From Sanguinoderma infundibulare (Eukaryota; Basidiomycota; Agaricomycetes; Polyporales; Polyporaceae): DNA of 64,000 nt. The stretch lies in contig JAVLRN010000003.1 of assembly GCA_032821775.1 (NCBI GenBank), forward strand, positions 2,666,001 through 2,730,000. The letters run 5' to 3'. A model generated the notes under the pieces. That model worked only from the letters and a program-made list of their open reading frames with translations. It did not search any database and had not been told where the DNA came from. Positions 48,202 through 58,553 of this stretch are shown here, piece after piece. Position 1 is the stretch's first letter; each line of letters begins with the position of its first letter. A program made the translations under genes and the position numbers.

Positions 48202-49111
48202 TCACAGCTTCCTGCGGACGACGATGCGCTCCTTGCTGACGTGGCTCTTCATGCTGACATTTGGCACCTCGTCCAGGACCGTCTCCCAGCCGTCGCCAAG
48301 CACCGCGTCGTAGTGCTCCGGGCGCACGTAAAAGGGAGGGCCGATTTCGGTGTGGGGGAGGATGGGGAAGACGAGGCAGATGAGGTACCCGCCGGGCTTG
48401 ACGAGCTCCGCCATCTTGCGGCCCCACTCGGCGCGGCGCGGCGGGGGGATGGCGACGAAGAAGCTGCAAGATGTTCCATGAGGCGCGTGGGACACAGGGA
48501 TGAGAGCAGAGGGGAGGGGAGGGGAGGCTTACGTGTAGTCGTACACGACGTCGAACTGCTCCTTCAAGGCGAAGAAGTCCGCGACCTCATAGCGGACATT
48601 GGTGGTGGTGCCGCGGGAGCGAGTGTATCTGGTGGCAGGTCAGCGGTCTCGCTCCAATACCTTGGTGCGAACAGAAGGCTTACTCTTCGGCTTGTTGGAG
48701 AGCAGTCGTGGATATGTCGTTTCCGATTGTCTCTAATCCGAGACCCTCAGCGATGACAATTGCGTCGTAGCCCTGCGACAGAGGATGTAGGTCAGGGAGA
48801 TATTAGGGCATAACATAAGGCCTGCTCGACGTATACCTTACCGCATCCCGGGACAAGAGCGCGGCCCGCAGTCGGGAGGGGAAGACGCTTGGACTCGATA
48901 AGCTCTTTGAGAGGAGGTTGGTACGTGCCCGCGTCCCACGGAGTCACTCCTTTCTGCCTGAAAACAGCCTCAATAAGCAACAATAATTGTACGGGATACA
49001 GAGCTCGGAGGGGACAGACCAAGCTTCGTCCCAACCATCTTGCTCACGGCTCTTGATTATCTCGCGGATGCTGGCGATCTTGACAGGGTCCCAAATGTCG
49101 GTGATGCTCAT
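48202..49111 (-). CDS. Thiopurine S-methyltransferase-like SAM-dependent methyltransferase
   Basis: Class I SAM methyltransferase of the TPMT/thiol-halide methyltransferase branch. It starts [17 protein letters not shown]; the family word WD-x-G appears in [15 protein letters not shown]. The SAM-binding motif I is [20 protein letters not shown], followed by the acidic residue region ETIGNDIS. Motif II/III are [15 protein letters not shown] and [15 protein letters not shown], and it ends ERIVVRRKL. At least three introns remove in-frame stops; the mature length is about 230 residues, typical. The natural substrate (thiols, halides, selenium compounds) cannot be decided from sequence. One intron has a polypyrimidine tract with runs of four C on the coding strand. 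Convergent with the MFS gene. Confidence 0.85.
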
Positions 49112-49770
49112 GTTGGACGAGAAGTGGGGTGTGTTTGGAAAGGCTGTTAGGCAAGTACGAGGGAATTCTCCTTCGTGTCCCTCAACTATATATCTACATA
49201 GGCTCCACTCGAGGAGCGCCGGCAGAGTCACGATCGGGTTGGTGCGGTAAGACAGATTCCAGGCTAGCAACGAAGTTCCGTCAGCAACGCGCGGAGAACT
49301 CGCCACAAATCGCGCCTGAACTTGACCTACTCACAAAGTGCACTACTTCGACCCCCAAACACACATGAGTCTCCCTATATCGTCACTACTAGTAATCTAT
49401 CAGTGGCGAGAAAATTTGCTGTCCAAACCAATGCCTGCAGAGAAGTTCGGTACCCCAACTCGACAGGAGGCCGTTCTTGTGACCTGCGTACTCTTCCATC
49501 GGGCACGCGTTGGCACACGATCGCATATGTACCCGAGGAAGGGTGCGTCAGCACCGTGCATCTAACCGATGAAATGCTCACCCTCGGACGGCAAGGGATC
49601 TCCGCCGGTGATTCGCCCTCGTATCGCAACCCAAACTAGACCCCACGCGAAGCCCGATGGCCACAGGCGTGCATGGTTACAAGGAAGTTCTATCAGGGAC
49701 AGCATGAAATAATACAAAGCATGGTCATGAAAACACGTTACGTCCAGCGACTCCGCGGCCATGGAGTGCC
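49112..49770. other. Intergenic region methyltransferase/NSP1
   Basis: 659 bases between two minus-strand genes: the methyltransferase promoter and NSP1 3' flank. Small open frames here have no recognisable features. Confidence 0.4.
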
Positions 49771-52011
49771 TCATCGGAAGCCGTAACCCCTCGATTTCGT
49801 ACCCGAACCCAGAATGTTGCCTCCGTCCGTCCTCGCCTTCACGCCGCGCTCGATTTCCGTTATCTTCGTGTCGAGCTCGCGAACCGCGCCGTCGATCCAC
49901 TGCAAGCTCTCGAGGTGGCTGCTGAGGATCTGTGCGATCTGCCCCATCGGGTCCTCAGCCCCCTCCTGCCCTTGGCCGCCGGTGCCACCAGCGGGCAAGG
50001 AGAGGGCATTGACGGAGTCGATCATCTGCATGAGCGAACCTGAGAGGTCGTCCAAGTGTCCATGCAGTTCCGTCGCAAGCATGTAACTGTGTGAAAAGGT
50101 GGTCAATAACGGAGTAGCTATAGTAATTGAAGGATTCGCACTTCTTGTCACGTTCTGTATCTGCGGGGCCGGTATCGAGCGCACGAAGGTTGCCACCTTG
50201 GCCGCCAAGGATCTCCTCCGTCGACTTCTCGTACGCGTCGAGGGCGGCCGCAAGGTCCTTTTGTTGTTGCTCGATATGATCGAGCGATTGATCGATGTCG
50301 TTTTGTTCCCGCTCCGCTGCGAGCACAGTAGTGTACAATCGTTGAATCTGAACGACGAGTCGTCAGTCGAGAACCATCGCGCCCTCCATTGTAATAACGC
50401 ATACGCTGTTCCCATTCTCCATCAAAGCACGATCCCACACATGAACTTCGCTCGCGAACTTGTTGAACTCCCGAACGTGTGTCTCAAGGTCTTGTGACCA
50501 CTTGTTGACAATCTCCTCGACGCTCTTCCCCCGTAGCGCCGAAGGAGGCGCCACGGAGGTGCTTGTGGGCGCAGGCGCAGCTGTTGACGTCGAGGCGCCA
50601 GTTGAGGCTGCGGCTGTTGTCGTGCCCAAAGTTGGCGCTGCGCCAGCTGCTGGGGCCACCGTTTTCTTGTCATCAGGCTTGACTCCAAAAAGGTTGAAAG
50701 ATGATGCCGGTGCGGGAGCTGGATCAAATTCAGCATACATTTGGAAACGTCGTGTTAGAAACAGCAGTGCACACCTGCCGCACCATCCTTCTTCTCGTCT
50801 TTCTTTTCTTCGGGCTTGCCGCCACCGAGGTTGAAGAGCGAAGGTGCTGCGGTTCCCGTCGTAGTTGATGCAGAAGCCGCGGGGGCCGCGCCCGCTGCTG
50901 GCGTCGCAGGCTTTGTACCAAAGCCGGCGAAGAGACCGCCCGAGGGCGCAGCTAGAGTTGTGCTCGCGGTGCCAGTCGTTCCTGTTGTACCTGTCACGCC
51001 AGTCGCGCCTGCTGCAGCCGTCCCTTGGGGATCAGCAGGTTTGGGTGGGAGGCCAAAAAGGCCGCCGCCTGACGGTGCCGCCGGAGCTGAATCACCATAT
51101 GTGAGTAACGGAAACAGGATGTGCATGAGTTACAAAACCTACTCGTGCTGGAGCCAGCAGCTCCTGTTGACGCACCAGTGGCTGGTGCTCCGAAAACTAC
51201 AGTTCTATATTAGACATCGTCCATACCGCAAAGACGACACCGCTTACGACCACCAGGAGGAGCGGCGGCTGCAGGAGTGCTCGTTCCACTCTGACCCGCA
51301 GGCTTTCCGAACAGACCGCCCGAAGGTGCAGCATTGCCAAACAACGTATTGCCCGTAGCTGTAGGCGTCGGGGTCCCCGTCGCCCCAGTGGGACCTCCGA
51401 ACAGGGAAGGCGCGCCCGTCGTACCCGTTGCGCCTGCAGCGGGGGTAGATGTCGGGGTGGCCGGCTTCGCGCCGAAGGGATTAGCTCCTCCCCCAAACAG
51501 ACTGCCTCCTGGAGTCCCAGTTCCGGTCGTGCCAGTCGTGCCGGACGTCGCGTTCGTCGTGTTACCAAACAGACTCCCTCCTGTGGCCCCTCCAAACAGG
51601 CCTCCAGTCGAGCCGGCCGCGGGTGTTGTTGTGGTGTTTGTAGCGCCAAACAATCCGCCGCCGGCAGCGGGGGTCGTAGAGGGCGTAGAGGTCGTTCCGA
51701 ATAAGCCTCCAGTCGCAGGGGTGGTGCTGGCGGGCGTGGTGGACCCAAAGATAGACCCTCCTGTCGCGGGCGTAGCGGTGTTCGCGTTTTGTTGTTGACC
51801 GAACATGGGCCTTGCTACAGCACCACGTTTGCACGTAGCTTGATAACGAGGGGCATTGCGACGTACCTCCAAAGGCTGAGCCACCGAACCCCGGTATCCC
51901 GCTCTGTTGTGCCTGTCCCGCCGGCGGTTGGCCCAAGAATCCGCCGCCAGTGGAGCTCCCCGTAGTCGAGTTGTTGTTCCCTTGCCCTGGCTGCTGTCCG
52001 AAGAAACTCAT
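49771..52011 (-). CDS. NSP1: Nucleoporin NSP1 (Nup62 homologue)
   Basis: FG nucleoporin of the central channel and of the cytoplasmic Nup82 complex; shared by two pore subcomplexes in yeast. It starts MSFFGQQPGQGNNN. The first 400 residues are Gly/Thr/Ala-rich with many LFG/FG units (GGLFGTT, GSLFGGG, GNTLFGN), and a Lys/Glu patch (KPEEKKDEKKDG) occurs near the end of the repeats. The C-terminal Nsp1_C coiled coil is clear: SVEEIVNKWSQDLETHVREF, EVHVWDRAL, LYTTVLAAEREQNDIDQSL, IEQQQKDLAAALDAYEKS, then LDDLSGSLMQMIDSVN. It ends GTKSRGYGFR. About seven exons, 600-630 residues. The partner NUP82 gene is 6.5 kb to the right. Confidence 0.94.
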
Positions 52012-52366
52012 GATGTCGTGGAGAAGAAGACAGTGTGAAAAGGAGACCGAAGTCCAGTCAAACAACGCGACCGCAACGGCCACAGCGCGCACAAGGACGC
52101 GCTTTCGAGTCACGTGTTGCTTTAAGTCGCGCGTGCCCTTCGAGGTCCAGGAAAGTACTGGCAGTTTTACTCGAGCAAACGAAGCTATGTCTAGTATGGC
52201 AAGCACACGGCGATATGTAAACAAGAAGTGAGAATGCGTTACAGTCAGTGCGAGTGCGTGAGTGTGATGGCCTGTCGTTACTGTACTACAAGTCGGATTA
52301 CGGAGAAGTGTGCAAATTACTAGATGAAGCCCTAACGATAACCTAGCGGCCCGTCCTCTCTCCCTC
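52012..52366. other. Intergenic region NSP1/CSC1-like gene
   Basis: 355 bases: promoter of NSP1 and 3' flank of the CSC1-like gene, both on the minus strand. No distinct element seen. Confidence 0.4.
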
Positions 52367-55300
52367 TCACGAGCGGGTATACGTCTTCCTCCTCTCCGGA
52401 TGGTGGTAATACGTGCTGTACCGCTTGTTCGTCCCCGCGACGACCGGTCCCCCTCCTCCTTCGGACGGCTCGCCCTCGACGACCTGCGAGTCCATCAGCG
52501 TCGACGCCTGCAGCTCCCCGTAGTCGTCCGAGTCGCTCTCGTCGACCTCCAGCCATTCCTGGCCTTCGGGCAGCGCGATGACGCCCGACGCGGCGTCGAA
52601 GCTGAGCCGCCTCTGCACCTGCGCCCCCGTGGTGTTCCGCTGCCAGCGCGGGCGCGGGCGCGCCGCCGGCTGGTCCGACCACGGATTCCTGTCCAGGACG
52701 GAGCGGTCGGAGGGCTCGGGGTGCTCGCCCTCCGCGGGTTCTGCAGGGGCGCTCTCTGCTGGTGCGCTTGAACCGCTCGCAGCGGACTCGTTGCTCTGTT
52801 GGCTCTGCGGTCGCGGACGAAGGACGCTGTACTTCTTGCGGAGCGTGAGCACGACCCCGGGGCTTCCGTCATCGCCGGTATCTCGATGCCTGTTCAGGCT
52901 CTGGCCCTTCTTGATCGGAAGCCAGGGGACAGGGAGCACGCCAGTCAGGGCTGGGTGGCCATATCGCCGCTTTCCGGTGCTACGAGGCGCACGATGAATA
53001 ACGCATCGTGAGGCAGTAATGGGACTACTTACTTCAGAACGCCACTGTAGAAGTTCGCCATCGGTGGCTGAGACTGCGTACGAAGTGAGCGGACGCATCG
53101 ATAAGACATGACGGTGAGCAACTTACATAGTCTGTGCGTTCATCTTCTGGTGCGACGTACAGTGTCTCGTCATTCTGCGCATAGCGACGCCGATTGAGAT
53201 TGCTACAGATCGCAGGCTGTCAGTTCGAAACCGCGACGTCATTTACAACCCCCACGTACCTCTGCGACCAGGTCACAGGATGACCCGCACGCAGCCTGAC
53301 GACGTCTGCACTCTCTTCACCGCGTTCTACTTCGTGAGTGGAGCTGAGGCTAACAAACTTGCTTAGTGGACGGAACTGCTTGTCGGTGTAATACCACCAG
53401 AGCAAAGTGGCAGCCAGTAGAGGTGCGAGGAGAGTTGCCATGACGAATGACTTCTTCACGATGAACATGCCGCTCATGAAGATGATGAAGATGATGACAC
53501 CCCATATTAGGCGAACAAAAGTAATCGGCCATGCTTGACCTTGCGACTCGTACGGCTTGTAGAAGACTGAAATAGAATGGGGTTAGTGTAATTTATGACT
53601 TCACAGCAGGGATGGCATTTACCGAAAAGGAGTTTGTACTTGTACACCACGTACGCCACGCCGAAGTAAACGGCCCCGAAAACGAGAATGAGCGGCTGGA
53701 TGACGCTGTATAGCAGTGTGATCACGAAAACGAGGATAGCCTGGGGATAGACGATTCCGTAGTTGATCATAGGTGGAGCATTGAGCTCAGCGAAATCTGG
53801 GCATCGTCAGCGTCCGAGTTCCTCCCCTTCAGTCACCCATGCTTACCTCTAGGCGTGCGAGTGATAAACAAAAGGAAGAACGCCCGTGGAATGATGATTC
53901 CGAGATTGAGAAGTTGCAGTGGCATGAGACCGAAACCTAGGTGGTACGTCAGTTACCATTCCGGCTTGTCGCTTATAATAGAGACATCTTACCCTGCAGG
54001 ATGACGTACGAGACGAAGAAGTGTCTCGCATTACCAGCATTGAGAGCCTGCGCCAATTTCTCAAGGCCCTTCGCAGGTGATTGTGCGAGGTCCCGTACTA
54101 GTTGCCAGTACGTACTGGCCACGAGAAAGATGAACACGACGTTCACCAGCAGGAAGAGGAAGTATCTGCAATAATGAGTCGTGAGTCTCTGTCAATTGTT
54201 TAGATGGCTTAAAGGACTAACTTCTTCATGACTGAATACTCGATCCAGCTCCTCGCGGGAAGGGCCTGAATATAAGTCAAACCTGAATCACAAATAAAAG
54301 GTCAGTTTTCAAATCGAAGCAGCGCAAGCCAGCGTGGGCGCACCTTCCAGCAGGAATGGCAGCATCGCGTTCAGCATGACCATACCTAGGGACGACAATG
54401 TCTGTACGAGCGCTCCAATCTGCTCGTTGCGATCCATCAGGTGAGCAAGCCACGGAATGGTCTTCCTAATCTCTTCGGGCGAGAGCAGACTAGCGAGGGC
54501 CGTGATAGGGATGAACCAGAAGAATTGCAGCACGACCATGGCCCCCATGACCAGCCATTCGCGTACGAGCGCGTTCAGGGGCGAGTGCGAGATGGCAGAC
54601 CATACGATGTCTCGCGGCTCAGGCGCAAGGTGGGTCAGGCATTGCATCGGGTACGGCGCGTGCACGGCTTGCGCAGCTATTTGCTGTGGATTCGTAATCT
54701 CGTCAGCGCCCACGGTATAGAGGCCGAAAATTCGGGAAGTGAACACTTACTGCACCAGACATGTTCTCGAAGGTGACAAAGGCAACATGTGTTGGCTTGA
54801 AACGACCGGTGCGCCTCCGCTTCTTGATGAGCTCGTCGGCCTCCCTAAACTTGTCTTCGTAGTACTCGATGGCATCGACCTTTCGAGAGAACCAACCAGG
54901 TCGGAGTGTCGGCCGCTTGCGGTTAGGCAGCACGAGCTGCTCCGGCTGGCTCTCTATGGATGCGGCGTCGTCAACGTCTACAAGCGGATAACGGATGGAC
55001 GTGCTTGGCGCGACAACACTAGGGTTCCCAAGATAGTCAACCCAGGCAGATTCAAGTTTGAGCAAGGCCTGTGTGCGAAGGTCCAAGAGGGTCCGAAGCG
55101 AGCCGACTTCCCTGCAGATGTTCACGCTCTCCACTGCTAGATCCATCTGCTCAAAGTATTCTGCCAAAGCCGGTTCGGACTGGAGATGTGTCGGTAGATG
55201 GGTGACCATGACTGTCCGGGCGGGAACAGAGTGCACAAGCTCGAGAGAGAAGAGTTGGCGGGAGCGAATGAACTTCTTGAAGTTCTTATAGATAGCTCTC

Positions 55301-56134
55301 AAAGTGAGGATGGTGAAGAGATAGGTGAAGAGGAGGTGAACAGAGAGGTAGGAGTTGGCGTCACTGATGAGGTCGAACCAGTTGTCCCAGGTTGTGCGGG
55401 GTCCAGTGGGCTCGGTTGTTGGAGGGTCGTCGACAAAGACGGGTATATCTTCTCTCCCATCTCCAATGTCAATGTTGTTCTGAGTGCTGTGTTATGTTGA
55501 TTTTCTGCACAAACTAACCATCAAGCTCACCTTGAGGTTGATAGGCATGAGAATGACGGCGGCGAGGACCGAGCACGAGGAGAATAGCCAAAATGACATC
55601 TTGAAGAAGCTGAGAAGCTATGGCAACCACACAGTCATGGATCGGCTATAGAAACACGAAGTGTTGTGAACCACATACCATGGCAGCATCAAGGCCGACG
55701 ATCTGGAGAACGGTGAACTCGGAGATTCGGATGGTAGGGAGGATCCAACCAAAGAAGGCGAGTTTGGCGTGTGCCTCATGGGGAGAAAATCCTGATAGGG
55801 ACATGGGATTGTGTCCCAGTGCAAATCTGTAGGCAAGAACATACCTTTGAGCTTGGTGCGCGGGGCGAAGAGGAGTGGCCATCTTGTGCGGCAGTAAGAG
55901 AAAACCAGAAAGGAGACGAGGCCAATTGAGGCAGAAAGAACCAGCTGCGTAGCAAACCAAGGGCCATCGTAGTTCACTGGATGGTGGATCAGCATCCGCA
56001 GGTAATATCTGGGGACGTATTGACGTACTCCTTGGTGGCGAGCCGGGAGGGGGACCGGTGTCTCGTCCGGGGTCGGTGGGGTCATCGAAGGTGCTGGCGA
56101 GAACTTGGAGGCCGAGATCCAGGTATGGAGACAT
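52367..56134 (-). CDS. CSC1/OSCA-type membrane protein (DUF221 family, putative osmosensitive calcium channel)
   Basis: OSCA/TMEM63 relatives are mechanically or osmotically gated cation channels with 10-11 TM helices. It starts MSPYLDLGLQVLASTFDD. TM0 is ATQLVLSASIGLVSFLVFSY followed by the conserved LFAPRTKLKG. The cytosolic RNA-recognition-like region reads FSLELVHSVPARTVMVTHLP, EYYEDKFREADELIKKR and THVAFVTFENMSGAQIAAQ. The pore half has RDIVWSAI, LVMGAMVVLQFFWFIPI, LALASLLSPEEI-type helix, GMVMLNAMLPFLLEG, YVILQGFGLMPLQLLNLG, and YPQAILVFVITLLYSVIQPLI. The tail is long, acidic and Ser-rich, ending RRKTYTRS. About fourteen exons and 1000 residues. The channel role is inferred from the family; localisation is probably the plasma membrane. 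Confidence 0.9.
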
Positions 56135-56422
56135 GTCGTCGTATGAATCTGAGGTGAGTTATATGCGCAGGAAGGAAAACATCCGGGGTCGTCTGCCAGT
56201 GAGTGTGGTCGGTGGTCGTGGTCGCCGGAGAGAGCGGGCACGACGCGCTAGGCGCTCCCAGCGCGATACACGTGAGAGACGCGTCCAACCCAGACGCCCG
56301 CGCGAGCTGCACGACTTCGGCGGCCTTGGCGTCTGTCCTTCCCGGACTGGGCCCGAATGGTCTCAATTTCAATTGTTATCCCACCTTCTCAGTCGCCGTT
56401 TGCGGTCTCCCGGCGCTCTCAG

Positions 56423-58421
56423 ATGCTACCCAGAAAGCCGTCCGACGTTGATGCCAGCACGATTGATCATGAACCGACGACGACAGCGACGCCTGGACAG
56501 ATCGCTGCGGTCCCCGAGACCGAAGAGACTACGAGCCCAGCTGTAGAGTGCGTCACACCCCATATGCTGGTCCTGAATCCTGGGAGCTAACCTTCTGTCT
56601 TCTCAGCGATGACGATTCCTATGTTACCTTTTCTTCACTAACAAATCATGCTCCAGAAGGATGGAAAATGTACACCCAACGTGCAGGCTCCATCTACTTC
56701 CGCAACGTCCAACGCAAGGTGACAGTGGACGAAGACATCCGCGTCCCCGCCAGCCTCAGGAGGGCTGAGCAGTTTTGCGCCAAGCACGTCCAACGATCCC
56801 TTCCGGACGGCATGGAAGCATACATGGCCTACGGCGCTTCGGATGCCTCAACCTGCCTCTTCGTGAACCACAAGCAGTGCATGGCTAGTTATGACATTTC
56901 AAAACTGGTGGGCAGCGTCATCAGGCAACTACCCATGGACAATTGTAAGTAGAATGCTGATCCTCCAAAAGTCTCCAGGGTATATTGATAGACGACGCAC
57001 TGTCAGTGTTACGATATCGACGACTCTACTGGAATTTCATGATGCATCACCCTTCCCATCACCTGTGCCATGAAGAAGGTTTACGCGAGGCCATAGATGC
57101 TCTTCAATCGTACTACCATGGTGCAGTCGTCTCCCTACTTCCCGAACAAGTTTCCTACTCATCATTGTCTTCTTCCCAGAACATCTTATGGACGGTTCTC
57201 GAAGTGTCGGTCCCTTCTCTAAAACGGAATGTGAGCAACTGCTCAATATTCTAAACGGTGCCAAAGGTGAGTATGATGCAACATGAGCTGGGAATTAATA
57301 GCAAGCAAATATTGCACAGAGGACGCGGGTCAGTTACTACCTTCTACAATCGGCCTATTAGGCTGGATCCTGAGAGACGTTTGTATGTCTAACATTTCTT
57401 GCAGTACGACGGTGCACTATTGATTCCTGACACCCCTCCCCCCTCCACACACACACACACACACACAGATAGCTTCCGTACGGGACAGCGCTTTGGACAA
57501 ATCACTTGGTTCGAGATGCGGTCATACCGCAATGCCCTCTACAAATCCCCAGAGTTCTCCCCACGGGAATCTCTCATCACGAGGATTGTCCTGCAAGCGA
57601 TCATCCACGGACCGTTCTTCGGCATTCCCCTGACCTACCTCGCACACATCAAGAAAGCAAGCGAGTTCAGAGGGCACCTCGACGGCCTGCGGCAGGCTTG
57701 GGAATCTTATACGCGACAACTTGTACAAGAATACTCCGACTTCATCCTGATCGTGAGTAATGCGGCGTCTCTTATGCCTTCAGCAATCAATGTCAACTGA
57801 CCTGATACTCAGGCTACCGTGTTGCTTTCGTAAGAATCCCGCCTTTCACCTCAGAAAGAGTATTGCCGATTCAAACGCACGCCAGAGCCACCGTAGGGCT
57901 GCTCACCATCAACGATATCCAAGACATCGCCCGAGCCGCAGCGCTCTTCTCCGCATTCGCCTCCCTAGGGAGCATGACCGTCGGCGTCTTCTTCGTCTGG
58001 AGACACCAGCGGAACAACACCGAGATGCCATCTTCCGTACGTCCTTCCTCCCCCTCTCCCCAACCCGCAAGTGCTCGCCCGACGCCCTCTTGACACACCT
58101 TTTTAAGGACAGTTCACATACCTGCATAACGCAAGGAACAACACATTTGGCCTGTCAGGCCACGCGATCCTGCTCAGTCTCCCTCCCGTGCTGCTCGTCT
58201 GGTCCATTATCGCCTTCAGTGCCGGAGCCCTCACGTACTCGCTGCAGGGCGTGTCAGCACGAGCATGGACCGTTCTCGCGGTCTTCGTCGTCGTCTTCGT
58301 CGCCGTCATCGTCGGTCTCTACAACTTCTCCACGCTCTGGAGCTGGCAGAGCCGAGACGCGTGGTGGCGGTCCCTCTTGCGCTGGCCCCGGAATCCTAGG
58401 TCCGGCGGGAACCCCAGTTGA
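56423..58421 (+). CDS. Basidiomycete WW-like domain membrane protein
   Basis: A family seen in many mushroom genomes; function unknown. It starts MLPRKPSDVDAST (an in-frame ATG at 56357 is possible). A WW-like fold follows: PEGWKMYTQRAGSIYFRN, then VQRKVTVDEDIRVPASL; the second Trp is not where a classical WW domain has it. Middle blocks are YGASDASTCLFVNHKQCMASY, LRYRRLYWNFMMHHP and SKTECEQLLNILNGAK, then a weakly conserved GQLLPSTIGLLGW. The C terminus has two or three TM helices (AAALFSAFASLGSMTVGVFF, ILLSLPPVLLVWSIIAFSA, WTVLAVFVVVFVAVIVGLY) and ends RWPRNPRSGGNPS. About eleven exons, many small. Divergent from the CSC1-like gene (288 bases) and convergent with NUP82. Role in signalling is speculation. 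Confidence 0.75.
57446..57467 (+). repeat. (CA)11 microsatellite abutting a splice acceptor
   Basis: Eleven CA units run to the CAG acceptor at 57468. The intron 57383-57468 joins D-V-Y-S-F-R-T in frame. Confidence 0.85.
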
Positions 58422-58553
58422 TCGGCTGTTGTTCAAGTTGCATGTCTCCCATCCTTTGTAACGATATAACGCACGGCCTTTTGACCTTACCAGCGGCAAA
58501 ATGACGGGCGCTTCCAAAAGCTAGAAAGTACAACATGGTGCCAAACAAGCAAA

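Noticed and set aside
44871..49111. Secondary-metabolite cluster around the MFS transporter and methyltransferase
   Set aside because: No synthase, P450 or pathway regulator is adjacent; the neighbours are housekeeping genes.
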